Assembly: GCF_021023085.1 (NCBI RefSeq)
Contig: NZ_PGCK01000005.1
Location: 167,846 to 231,845, forward strand
Origin: Methanooceanicella nereidis
Lineage (GTDB): Archaea; Halobacteriota; Methanocellia; Methanocellales; Methanocellaceae
Reading direction: 5' to 3'
DNA length: 64,000 nucleotides
The position numbers were made by a program, and so were the translations under genes. Below, piece after piece: positions 8,125 through 16,833 of the stretch (position 1 is its first letter; each line of letters begins with the position of its first letter). A model generated the notes under the pieces. The model searched no databases. It worked only from the letters and a program-made list of their open reading frames with translations, and was not told the origin of the DNA.

Positions 8125-9240
8125 TCATTTATCTGGTTTTACATAAATCCTTGACGCCGGGAATATGTCTCTATTCTTCGCTTCCTTACAGTACCAGAAC
8201 GGGGCCCATATGCTCTTGCTCGAATAATAGTTCTGCGCTATGCAGCTTCCGAGGCATATGCTTTTCATAAGGCATTCGCCGCAGACACCTTCAAGCCGCG
8301 CGGGAAGCCCCTCGCGGAGTTCGCGAAGTATCGGCTCATTTGACCATACATCTTCAAGGCGATCTTTTCCGGCTTTCCCGAATGTCAGTTCAGGCACATG
8401 CGCCCCGATCCCGCAAAGAGCATAGGTCCCGTCAGCCAGGACTCCGACGATGTTCAATATCCCGCAGACAGTGCACCCGCACCCTGTGCTCCCGAACATC
8501 TTTCCCATAGGCCTGAACGCAGGAGGCTGAGTGTAATGTAATTTTAAGAAAGTTTTTTCCGCCAGCTCGCCTTCCACCCATTTTCCAAGGCTTACCAGTT
8601 CCTCGATGCCTGAGGTCTCTCCGGCGTCATGCATTTTTTCGCCCCTTGCAGTGGGCTGTACGACGTTGAACTTTAGGCTGCTTGCGCCGAGGGATTCGGC
8701 CAGCCTGATCATATCCTCTATCTGGCCGGAATTCCTGCGCATTATGGTCATGATGATCTCGGGCTTTATCCCTGCATTGACGAGGTTCCTTATTCCTTCC
8801 AGGGCCGCATCGAAGCATCCTTCAACGCCCCTTACCCATTCATGCGTCTCTTTATTCGCCCCGTCGAGGCTCACGGATATGCAGCCGGGCTTACATGAGG
8901 CGATAAGCCGCACCATTTCCAGGGTGCAAAGAACGCCGTTAGTCTCTATGCAGAGAATGAGGCCGTTGTCTCGTATGATATTAATGATCTCCTGAATGTC
9001 AGGATGAAGCAGAGGCTCTCCGCCTGTCAATTTTACTCTTTGAAGACCCAATGGTTTAGCTTCTTCTATGATGGATCTAAAAAGGCTGACAGGGATGTAA
9101 TTGAATTTTCCTTCTTTAGAATATTTTGGGGATATCCAGCAGTGCCGGCAGCGCAGATTGCATCCGTCCGTGAGATAAAAATATATCTGAGTCAGCGGAT
9201 ATGTGCGTTCGCTGGAGCCTTGCGGGATATTTTTGTGCAT
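8125..9240 (-). CDS. Radical SAM/SPASM peptide-maturation enzyme (second)
   Basis: A 371-residue enzyme. The radical SAM cluster motif CNLRCRHC has Cys at 27, 31 and 34, and the SAM-binding LTGGEPLLHPD follows near residue 70. The C-terminal SPASM region carries many Cys: CGCTVCG, YALCGIG, CGECLMKSICLGSC and a last one in FWYCKEA. These would bind two auxiliary iron-sulfur clusters. It would generate a 5'-deoxyadenosyl radical to crosslink the precursor. In the related SynChlorMet cassettes two PqqE-like enzymes occur together (ScmE and ScmF); I cannot say which one this is. It begins 12 bases after the first radical SAM gene and ends just before element C3. Confidence 0.88.
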   Translation of the reverse strand: MHKNIPQGSSERTYPLTQIYFYLTDGCNLRCRHCWISPKYSKEGKFNYIPVSLFRSIIEEAKPLGLQRVKLTGGEPLLHPDIQEIINIIRDNGLILCIETNGVLCTLEMVRLIASCKPGCISVSLDGANKETHEWVRGVEGCFDAALEGIRNLVNAGIKPEIIMTIMRRNSGQIEDMIRLAESLGASSLKFNVVQPTARGEKMHDAGETSGIEELVSLGKWVEGELAEKTFLKLHYTQPPAFRPMGKMFGSTGCGCTVCGILNIVGVLADGTYALCGIGAHVPELTFGKAGKDRLEDVWSNEPILRELREGLPARLEGVCGECLMKSICLGSCIAQNYYSSKSIWAPFWYCKEAKNRDIFPASRIYVKPDK

Positions 9241-9252
9241 GGTCGCCCTCTT

Positions 9253-10356
9253 TTACGTTTCCGGGATCTTTCCCCCATTCCTGAGGAATGTGCGCAGGCA
9301 GCCATCAGGATCGGGATGGTCCAGGTTTCCCGTGATATTATAAGTATTTGCGGGACAGTTGCCGGTACAATACTTGATATACTCGCAATCACTGCATAAG
9401 TCAAAATTGTTTAACGGTATCATGCGCCTTTCGCGCAGCCTTATCATTTCGGGATGGCGCTGCCAAATATCTATAAGCCGGTCCTCGTTTATCCTTCCAA
9501 GCTCGATCTGGCTCAATAGCTGGCACGGCACGATGACGCCGTCAGCCCGCACCGCGAGCCTTTCGAACGGGCATCCGCATCCTGTCAGATAGCCTCTGCC
9601 CTGGATGTCATTGCCCTCTTTTCGTGCTTTTTCCATTTCCATCCAGGCTTTCGCGTCGGCCAGCGGTCCGGCTGTCGCGTGTATTCTTCCCGGGTATTTT
9701 TTTGTGAGCTTTAGAAGAGCGTTCATCGCCAGCATACGGTCATTCGTATCGAGCCGTATCTTTTTCGAGTTTTGCTGGCATAGTCCCATGTATGATGCAG
9801 AATTGGTCGAGAACGTGGGAATGCCGATGTCTTCTAGTAATAATTTCGCTACGTTTTCCAGGTCCGTGACGTTTTCTTTATGGATGGTCACCCTTACCGT
9901 GACAGGGACGCCATTCTCTTTTAAGCACTTAAGCCCGTTTATCGCCTTTTGGAAAGTGCCTTTGCCGCGGTATATATCATGGATATTTTCATTAGAGCCG
10001 TCAATTGATACCTGTACGGCGTCGCATCTTTTCGCAGAGCTTAAAAAACGGGCAATGTCTTCCGTTATTAAAGTCCCGTTCGTCAGTATTGAATACCTCA
10101 TCCTGTTTTTAACGATGCCTTCTATTATCTCAAAAATATCTTTTCTGTAGAATGGCTCTCCGCCTTCGAGTACGACTCTCATCACAGAGCATTCGTTGAG
10201 CTCTTTGAAAAATTGTAGCCATTCTTCTGCCTGGAGATCATGTTTGACGTCGCCGGGGCTGCTAAAGTGGCTGCAGTAAGAGCACCGCAGGTTGCAGTCG
10301 TTGGTAACGGCGATGTCTATCGCCCTCGGCGTCCTCATGATCTTTTCGGCGGTCAT
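9253..10356 (-). CDS. Radical SAM/SPASM peptide-maturation enzyme (first)
   Basis: A 367-residue PqqE-like enzyme. CNLRCSYC has Cys 21, 25 and 28, and LEGGEPFYRKD is the GGE motif near residue 65. The SPASM tail shows CGCPFERLAV, VPCQLL, CSDCEYIKYCTGNC and a final CLRTF Cys. The gene starts within 2 bases of the PqqD-like stop codon, so the recognition protein and the enzyme are translated together. Its close partner at 8125 shares the architecture but little obvious sequence beyond motifs. The two may act on different residues of each 11-residue core repeat. That division of labour is inference. Confidence 0.88.
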   Translation of the reverse strand: MTAEKIMRTPRAIDIAVTNDCNLRCSYCSHFSSPGDVKHDLQAEEWLQFFKELNECSVMRVVLEGGEPFYRKDIFEIIEGIVKNRMRYSILTNGTLITEDIARFLSSAKRCDAVQVSIDGSNENIHDIYRGKGTFQKAINGLKCLKENGVPVTVRVTIHKENVTDLENVAKLLLEDIGIPTFSTNSASYMGLCQQNSKKIRLDTNDRMLAMNALLKLTKKYPGRIHATAGPLADAKAWMEMEKARKEGNDIQGRGYLTGCGCPFERLAVRADGVIVPCQLLSQIELGRINEDRLIDIWQRHPEMIRLRERRMIPLNNFDLCSDCEYIKYCTGNCPANTYNITGNLDHPDPDGCLRTFLRNGGKIPET

Positions 10357-10357
10357 A

Positions 10358-10630
10358 TCATGCTTTAGAACCTACAAGGCCTCTGTTTTCAAGGTCAAGG
10401 ATGAACTCTATCACGTCGTTTTTGTAACTATCGGGAACTCCCTCGCAGTTTTCCGTCAGCTCGCCGAAAACGTCTTCTACGGTGTGGTCGCCGTCGAGAT
10501 GCTTCCATATGAAAACGCCTGTAGGGTTTAACCCGAATGTCTCTCCTGTGTTTGGATCGTAAAGTAATGCCCAGTCGTCGAACTCTTCTCTGAGGACGAT
10601 AGACGGGTTAGCAATAGGCCTGTCGATCAA
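10358..10630 (-). CDS. scmD: PqqD-like peptide recognition protein
   Basis: About 90 residues with the PqqD-family (RRE) pattern: LLYDPNTGETFGLNPTG followed by FIWKHLDGDHTVEDV and a C-terminal helix IEFILDLENRGLV. These proteins bind the leader of a RiPP precursor and present it to a radical SAM enzyme. The precursor's YxxPxL leader fits this. The longest frame reaches 10828, but that extension runs through repeat arm C4. I choose TTG 10630 because GAGGGGGGTT lies directly upstream. The gene is first in the - strand cassette. The name scmD is from my memory of the SynChlorMet family and should be confirmed. Confidence 0.82.
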   Translation of the reverse strand: MIDRPIANPSIVLREEFDDWALLYDPNTGETFGLNPTGVFIWKHLDGDHTVEDVFGELTENCEGVPDSYKNDVIEFILDLENRGLVGSKA

Positions 10631-10759
10631 ATGAACCCCCCTCAATATAATGTAGATGATAAGAATTAAACATATAAAATGATATCCATATCGATAGACT
10701 TGAAGTGACAAACTGAGTAAATTCTGTAATGTTATATTTTTCTTCGGCTTTTTGGATAT

Positions 10760-11815
10760 GATGTTTTTGTGGTTGTGCCTGACGGATGGCAGGTAGGCAC
10801 GTAACCCCACAGAAACACAGAAACACAAAATTTTTTATATGATTTTTTAAGGGCACGAAATTCTCTAAGAGTTACTCACAAAACCTCTAAGGCTCTAGTA
10901 TCACTGTCAACGCACAAACACCTCTAACGCCCGGCTCAACGCACTAACCTCTCTAAGTCACCAACGCTAAAACAAGGCCCGAACATTCTCCAAAGCACTA
11001 AAGTTTAATATCCCGGTCTGTGTTGTAAAAAATTTGCGTTTTAGTTTATTATTCTTGTTATTCCCTTTCCTATGTTCTGTTCGTTGAAATTTATCAATAG
11101 ACCGAGTCTTTTTCCGCTAAGCCTTAAATAGTTGAGCAATTGTGCTTTATGTATCGGCTGTATCTGATCTGTGGATTTAAATTCTACTACCAGGCAGTCG
11201 TCGACCAGCAGGTCCAGGATGAAATACTCATCATCATACACGATACCTTCGTATGTTATTGGTATCTTGATCTGTGTCTTGACATTGAACCCTCTGCTTC
11301 TTAGTTCTTTTACCATGAATCTCTCGTAGGTCTTTTCAGGCAGCCCGACCCCAAGCCTTTTATGGATCGTATAAGCCGAATCCACAGTATATTTTGCTGC
11401 TGTTTCCACAATATCAGGTAACTTCTCGTATTTTCTTTCCAACATGATCACCTTAACAAAACAATACTAATTTGCTATTATTTGCAATAAAGTATTATAA
11501 GTTTATCCATCAGACTAAAAAAGTGAACAGGTATACGATCATTGAACAACACAAACCGCGCCATTAAACTTTAGTGTTTTGGAGAATGTTCGTGCCTTGT
11601 TTTAGAGTTGGTGACTTAGAGAGGTTAGTGCGTTGAGCCGAGCATTAGAGGTGTTAGAGCGTTGACGGTGATACTAGAGCCTTAGAGACTTTTGTGAGTA
11701 ATTTTTTGTGATTTTAGAGACTTTAAAAATCATATAAAAAATTTTTGTGTTTCCGTGTTTTTGTGAGGTCACGTGTCTACCTGCCATCCGTCAGGCACAA
11801 CCACAAAAACATCAC
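10760..11815. repeat. Palindromic element C4 with an intact GxxExxY gene
   Basis: The arms are at about 10760-11026 and 11547-11815. The inverted match includes the outer 'tgatgtttttgtgg' and its complement 'ccacaaaaacatca'. A weaker match continues outward through 'ttcttcgg' on each side, so this copy shows the longest arms. The centre carries the complete GxxExxY gene with its own promoter. It is the best-preserved, probably most complete, version of the element in the window. It separates the PqqD-like gene from the divergent ABC exporter gene. Confidence 0.92.
11041..11445 (-). CDS. GxxExxY-family PD-(D/E)xK_3 nuclease-like protein
   Basis: A 134-residue protein. The signature GLPEKTY (GxxExxY) sits near residues 36-42. 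The PD-(D/E)xK core is readable: Asp in YFILDLLVDD, then VVEFKS (ExK) about ten residues on, then a Gln in HKAQLLNYL. The tail is GLLINFNEQNIGKGI. The family (PF13366/TIGR04256) has a nuclease fold but no established function that I know of. Start ATG 11445 follows AAGGTGATC, complementary to the 16S 3' end. The GTG at 11451 sits inside that site. A TATA-like 'tttataata' lies about 55 bases upstream. The gene lies entirely between the inverted arms, as in element C2, so it travels with the repeat. Confidence 0.87.
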   Translation of the reverse strand: MLERKYEKLPDIVETAAKYTVDSAYTIHKRLGVGLPEKTYERFMVKELRSRGFNVKTQIKIPITYEGIVYDDEYFILDLLVDDCLVVEFKSTDQIQPIHKAQLLNYLRLSGKRLGLLINFNEQNIGKGITRIIN

Positions 11816-11944
11816 ATTCAAAAAAAACCGAAGAATTAAAAATCAGGTGCTTCCAGAGTGATATATTTAAGTCTTATCAACAAGTATACCTTGATAACCG
11901 GCCTGTCATAAATAAGGCCGGCCAGTGTGCGGGGGTATACGGGG

Positions 11945-13765
11945 ATGTTGAAGAGCTTATTGACATATATCGTAAGGTCAATGAGCGTGACTGGCGTCCA
12001 TATTAAAGATATTTTTCATACCCCGAAAAGTTCAGATAATGAGAAGTTCAAATGGAAAGATCTCATATTCTTTTTCCGGTTCGTTAAGCCCGTCTGGAAG
12101 CTCGGTGCTTTATCCATCATTTTATCTATCCTCATAAGCGCCATTCAGTCGATAATGCCTATGAGCACTAAGGTGTTCATCGATTTTGTCATAATGAAGA
12201 ACGGCTTTGACACCGTCGAAGGCTTTCTGGCGTCTTTTGGCATGGGAACGCTTGCTCCGGGCATTATAGAGCTGTTGAGCTCTTTGAATTTTGTCATACT
12301 GGCCCTGATAGTCCTTGGCCTGACCTCGGGGCTCTCGGGAATATTGAAGGACTACCTTAATACGAAATATACGCAGCGGATCACGTTTAACGTGCAGACG
12401 ACGCTGTTTGACCGCGTGCTGAGGTTCCCGATGTCGTTCTTTAAGGAGAAGCAGACTGGATATCTTGTGTCGAGGGTGCAGAATGACGTGGGCTCCGTGC
12501 AGTATTTCTTCTCCAATATCATCTCATCTGCCGTCTCAAGCAGTGTGTCGCTTGTGTTGGGCTTATTGATCATACTGGCCATTAGCACTAAGATAACGCT
12601 TTTAGTCGTGCTCCTTGTTCCTGTTTACCTGATAGTGAGCGTGTTCTTTTCGGGCAGGATGAGACGGGTCAGCTATGATGAGATGGAATCGTCGGCGAAT
12701 GTCTCGAAGGATCTCCAGGAGATATTGTCGGGCGTCGAGGTCGTGAAGTCGTATACGAGCGAGGAGAGGGAAGTCAGGAAGGTTTCGGAGAAGATCGATA
12801 AGGTCATTAAGACGAGGATGAAGAGCACGATGATCTCATCTTTTTCCGGCTTTATCATGAGAGGCGTTCAGTCGGTGTTCCTTTTACTGGTCATGTGGTT
12901 CGGTGCCATAGAGATACAGAATGGCGCGATGACTATCGGGGATTATGTCGCGTTTATCGCTTACGTGGCGTTTCTTTCCGGGTCTGTTGGAAGGCTGTTC
13001 TCGTCTTACATTTCGCTACAGACTATACTGGCGTCGATGGACAGGCTGAAAGAAATGTTCAGTATTGTGCCGGAGCATGAAAATGCAGATAGGCAGCTTA
13101 TTGTCCCGAATGATTGTAAAGGCGGCATCAAGTTTGAGAATGTAACGTTTTCGTATGACGACAAAGATGCTGTTATTAAAGATCTCAACCTGGAAGTAAG
13201 ATCCGGGGGATCTGTCGCATTGATAGGGCCGAGCGGGTCGGGAAAGACGACAATAGTGAACTTAATCTTAAAACTTTATACTCCGGGATCAGGCGCGATA
13301 TACCTGGATGGTGTCGATCTTAGAGATATTGATACGGAATGGCTGAGGAAGCAGATCGCAATAGTGTCGCAGGATGTTTTTCTTTTTGACGATACGATAG
13401 AGAATAATATCAGGTACGGGATGCCTTCGGCAAGCAGGGAAGAGGTAATTGAGGCCGCGAAGAAGGCGCATATACATGAGTTCATAGAGTCCCTTCCCGA
13501 TAGCTATGCTACGATCATAGGGGAGAGAGGGGTGAAACTCTCCGGAGGGCAGAGGCAGAGGATAGCGATAGCGAGGGCGTTCCTGAAGGATGCGAGGATA
13601 CTGCTGCTGGATGAGCCGACGTCTGCACTCGATACGGAGACTGAGGATAGTATTAAAGGGTCCTTAAGGGAACTGATAGATAACAGGACGACATTTGTCA
13701 TATCGCATAAATCATCGTTGATCGATATTACGGGAAATATGCTTGTAGTTAAAATAGGAACTTAG
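11945..13765 (+). CDS. ABC exporter, fused permease and ATPase
   Basis: About 606 residues. Six membrane spans are predicted in the first 330 residues (for example GALSIILSILISAIQSI and LVVLLVPVYLIVSVFF). The ATPase domain has Walker A GPSGSGKTT, Q-loop VSQDVF, signature LSGGQRQR, Walker B ILLLDEPTSALD and the switch His in ISHKSS. It is a homodimer-type exporter with no C39 peptidase domain. Position next to the RiPP cassette suggests export of the mature peptide. I prefer ATG 11945, nine bases after GGGGG. Alternatives are GTG 11927 and ATG 11981 (after AAGGT). It is divergent from the PqqD-like gene with element C4 between them. Confidence 0.85.
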   Translation: MLKSLLTYIVRSMSVTGVHIKDIFHTPKSSDNEKFKWKDLIFFFRFVKPVWKLGALSIILSILISAIQSIMPMSTKVFIDFVIMKNGFDTVEGFLASFGMGTLAPGIIELLSSLNFVILALIVLGLTSGLSGILKDYLNTKYTQRITFNVQTTLFDRVLRFPMSFFKEKQTGYLVSRVQNDVGSVQYFFSNIISSAVSSSVSLVLGLLIILAISTKITLLVVLLVPVYLIVSVFFSGRMRRVSYDEMESSANVSKDLQEILSGVEVVKSYTSEEREVRKVSEKIDKVIKTRMKSTMISSFSGFIMRGVQSVFLLLVMWFGAIEIQNGAMTIGDYVAFIAYVAFLSGSVGRLFSSYISLQTILASMDRLKEMFSIVPEHENADRQLIVPNDCKGGIKFENVTFSYDDKDAVIKDLNLEVRSGGSVALIGPSGSGKTTIVNLILKLYTPGSGAIYLDGVDLRDIDTEWLRKQIAIVSQDVFLFDDTIENNIRYGMPSASREEVIEAAKKAHIHEFIESLPDSYATIIGERGVKLSGGQRQRIAIARAFLKDARILLLDEPTSALDTETEDSIKGSLRELIDNRTTFVISHKSSLIDITGNMLVVKIGT

Positions 13766-13800
13766 CTGAACGAGAATTGGTTTTTCGGTTAGAGAAAAAC

Positions 13801-14359
13801 GTTGTGCCTGACGGATGGCAGGTAGGCACATAATTTCACAGAAACACGGAAACACTAAATTTTTTTAATGGTTTTTTAAGGGCTCTAAATCACTAAAAAT
13901 TACTCACCAAACCACAAAGGCTCTAGTATCACCGTCAATGCTCTAACACCTCTAACGCCCGGCTCAACGCACCAACCTTCTCAAAGTCACTAACTCTAAA
14001 ACAAAGCCCGAACATTCTCCAAAACACGAAAGTTTAACGGCCCGGTTTGTGTTGCACCCTGTTCGATCCCATGACGAGCTAACACTATTGCCAAAAAAAT
14101 GAAACGTCAACCGGGCCGTTAAACTTTCGTGTTTTGGAGAATGTTCGGGACTTGTTTTAGCGTTGGTGAGTTAGAGAAATTAGTGCGTTGAGCCGGGCGT
14201 TAGAGGTGTTAGAGCATTGACGGTGATACTAGAGCCTTAGAGACTTTCGTGAGTAAACTCTTTGAGATTTTCGTGCTCTTAAAAAATCATATAAAAAAAT
14301 TTTGTGTTTCTGTGGTTCTGTGAGGTTACGTGCCTACCTGCCATCCGTCAGGCACAACC
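13801..14359. repeat. Palindromic element C5, no gene in centre
   Basis: The arms are at about 13801-14054 and 14104-14359. The centre of about 50 bases shows the two inner-end types: 'cggcccggtttgtgttgc' on the left and 'aaacgtcaaccgggccg' on the right. The tips 'gttgtgcctgacgg' and 'ccgtcaggcacaac' are perfect inverted repeats. It lies between two convergent genes, the ABC exporter and the GT-C protein, where its hairpin could end transcription from both sides. Confidence 0.9.
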
Positions 14360-14396
14360 ACAAAAGTATTCTCAGGAATACTGAAGATAAAATATG

Positions 14397-16535
14397 TCAT
14401 CTGTCGATCACGATATAGTCAAGAGTTATGCCGAGCTCCCTGTCGTCATAGCTTAACCGTTCGTCTTCCTTAATGCCGTACTCATATGGTACCCAGGTAT
14501 TCACTCTGATCTCGAGTATATGATAATCGCCTTCCAGATACACGGCAGGCACCTGGATAGTATGATTATAGTCTCCGGCATACTTTACGAATTCGCCGAT
14601 CTTAGTGTCATTTATGAATAATTCAACTCTCGCGGGGTCATCTTCAGGCCTGAAGCCCCCTGTGGCAAGAGTGAGGTTCGCGTCGCCGTACTCTGCAGGA
14701 TAGTAAAAAATGACTTTTGAGGAATCTTTAGTCCACCGGTACTTATTCTGCTCGGGATACTGGAAGCCGTCGATAACGTCAGTATCGTCCTTGCCGCCGA
14801 CATCAATGACGTATGGCACCGTTATAGTATTGTTCTTATTTATGTCGTATAGCCGGCTATTTGTAAAGAGAGTCCCGAAATTGATCTGTGTACCATAGTA
14901 GGGCAGCGGTTTTGGGGAGATGAGGTAATCTACGCCGGAGCCGTAATGCTCAATGGTGTGTTTATCCGTAGTGTTAATTATTACGTTATCCGGACCGTAA
15001 TAGAATACCAGATAATGCCAGAGCCGTTTTATGGAATTGAAATTTTCCGAGTCGACCATTATGATCGAATCCTCGGTGACACCTTGATCCGTGAGCTGGT
15101 TAAACGTACCCATGGACTTTATCGACGTCTTTAATTCCATGTTATATGTGGGGATAGTCACTATGAGCGATATCAGGATCATAAAGGCCGGTAAAATGAA
15201 CACATATTTTGGATATTTCGATGAGACATAGAATAGAAATAAGACCGCCACGCATAGAGCGAGCGAGAATAACGCCAGTATATAGCCATCCATGTTCATG
15301 AGATAATATATGGTCATGTTTCCGGCGGCGTCGAAATATTTTGGTATCGTCGACATCAGGATGAACGCAGTTATAAGGACCGCTATGGACGAAACAATGA
15401 ATTTTTTGTTATTGAATGTCGGGGACATTTTTTCCATGCCGATGAAGCCGAATATGAATACCAGAGGTATGATCGGCCCTATGTACCTGCCGTACATCTC
15501 ATAGTTCATAGGGACTATGAATAAGATACAGACAATGAAAAGCCCGACGGATGAGAACAATGCATAAACGCCGGAAATTCGCAGGGGTACGTCCATGAGG
15601 TTTTTATCCTTTTTTACCAGGCTGTAAAACAGGATGATCGTGATAACGATGAAAAAGTAGGAGGATAATAACAGGAAATTGATCTCATTTAGGAAGGTCA
15701 TTAAATAATCGGCTATTATGCCGGGATAATCTATCGTCGCGGCTGACTGGTTCGTCACGGTCGTCGCGACGAAATTGGGATCGTAAGGGGAGCCGAATGA
15801 ATAATATTCCGTGGGTATCATATAAGCGGAATAGCCTAACCATAAGGTCAGAAAAACGATGAGTGACGCTATTAAGGCCCATTTCTTTTTGACGGCGCGG
15901 AGCAGGTCTCCCCCGTTCCTGTTAACGTACAGGTAATAAATGAACGCGAGCACGAACGCCGCTATCATCGCCAGGCCGTTTGAGCGCGTCATGTAGAGAT
16001 ATACGACGGAAAACGAAGCTAAGATGTCCCAGATCTTTTTATCGCTGCTGTAACTCTCCAGGATGAACCACATCGAATATACGAATAGGGGGATGAACAG
16101 GTTTTCGCTCATCAGCGTGAACGGATAGAAATTAAAGGCGGGCAAGGTCGCTACGGCTAATGAGCCTGATATTGCCAGGCCTGCGGAGCAATATTTTCTT
16201 AGTATGAAATAAGCGGGGAATATTACCGACGTTGTTATTATTGAGTTTATTATCAGCATCGTGTGATAGACCGTATCCCGATCATCGGAGAACAGGTAGG
16301 CTATGGACAGAGGGATCGAATATCCCGGTGGTGTGGTCCCTCCCACTATGGCTATGAATTCAGGGTATAGTTTGCCGTTTAGAACATTCTGGGCGATGCT
16401 GTCATAGAACGTTTCGTCAGGCATTATTACTAAGGATGCGAAATTTAGTGAGAGAAATATTTTAATTGATAATATAATTAGAAAAGCGGCGATGATAATA
16501 AGTAAGCCGTTGCTTAGTTTAGTTTTTTCATTCAT
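14397..16535 (-). CDS. GT-C-type membrane glycosyltransferase
   Basis: A 712-residue protein with one early span (LLIIIAAFLIILSIKIFL) and about ten more before residue 460. A large C-terminal domain of about 250 residues, probably extracellular, follows. The first outer loop has MPDETFYDSI, an Asp-Glu pair where ArnT/PMT/GT39 enzymes carry catalytic acidic residues. TTPPGYSIP follows nearby. Such enzymes use a polyprenyl- or dolichyl-phosphate sugar as donor. The C-terminal part contains Asn-rich, beta-strand-like stretches. It is convergent with the ABC exporter gene across element C5. Acceptor and sugar are unknown, and it may belong to the surface-glycan rather than the RiPP locus. Confidence 0.75.
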   Translation of the reverse strand: MNEKTKLSNGLLIIIAAFLIILSIKIFLSLNFASLVIMPDETFYDSIAQNVLNGKLYPEFIAIVGGTTPPGYSIPLSIAYLFSDDRDTVYHTMLIINSIITTSVIFPAYFILRKYCSAGLAISGSLAVATLPAFNFYPFTLMSENLFIPLFVYSMWFILESYSSDKKIWDILASFSVVYLYMTRSNGLAMIAAFVLAFIYYLYVNRNGGDLLRAVKKKWALIASLIVFLTLWLGYSAYMIPTEYYSFGSPYDPNFVATTVTNQSAATIDYPGIIADYLMTFLNEINFLLLSSYFFIVITIILFYSLVKKDKNLMDVPLRISGVYALFSSVGLFIVCILFIVPMNYEMYGRYIGPIIPLVFIFGFIGMEKMSPTFNNKKFIVSSIAVLITAFILMSTIPKYFDAAGNMTIYYLMNMDGYILALFSLALCVAVLFLFYVSSKYPKYVFILPAFMILISLIVTIPTYNMELKTSIKSMGTFNQLTDQGVTEDSIIMVDSENFNSIKRLWHYLVFYYGPDNVIINTTDKHTIEHYGSGVDYLISPKPLPYYGTQINFGTLFTNSRLYDINKNNTITVPYVIDVGGKDDTDVIDGFQYPEQNKYRWTKDSSKVIFYYPAEYGDANLTLATGGFRPEDDPARVELFINDTKIGEFVKYAGDYNHTIQVPAVYLEGDYHILEIRVNTWVPYEYGIKEDERLSYDDRELGITLDYIVIDR

Positions 16536-16719
16536 CCGGATATCAATGTAAAAGATGTTTTATAATTCATATAATTATTGGTAATTTATCTGCCTGTTTT
16601 TTATAAATAAAATGGGTGAGGCGTATAACGAGGAAGTATCATCCCGGATCAATCTGATGGATTCCGGATGTGAACCGCTCAGGGATTGAATAGTCTTGTT
16701 GTAAATGCTTATATTAGGA

Positions 16720-16833
16720 TTATGTTAAAAACTCAGTAATGTACATAATCCAGATCGCCACCATAGTGCTGATAATAGAAAATGGAATGGTTACCCAAGT
16801 ATAACGGAATTCAAGGAATAGAGGATATTTCAC
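16720..16833 (-). CDS. Tiny membrane protein translationally coupled to nucleotidyltransferase
   Basis: A 37-residue frame that starts at GTG 16833. This GTG overlaps the TGA stop of the upstream nucleotidyltransferase gene in a GTGA arrangement, the classic sign of coupled translation. The product has a short start (MKYPLFLEFRYTW) and a hydrophobic stretch of about 20 residues (residues 14-33), so one membrane span. No family is recognised. The LFLxxRY pattern recurs in the candidate at 2210-2308. It is too short for routine gene calling, and the overlap is the strongest evidence for it. Confidence 0.5.
   Translation of the reverse strand: MKYPLFLEFRYTWVTIPFSIISTMVAIWIMYITEFLT

Noticed and set aside
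10631..10828. Longer N terminus of the PqqD-like protein
   Set aside because: It reads through repeat arm C4 and a non-conserved stretch. TTG 10630 has a strong ribosome-binding site and gives the family's usual length.
11773..12006. A + strand frame of 77 codons, ending DVEELIDIYRKVNERDWRPY, before the ABC exporter
   Set aside because: It begins inside repeat arm C4 and overlaps the exporter start in another frame. The end looks protein-like and could be a gene remnant cut by the element, but without a homolog this is not supportable.
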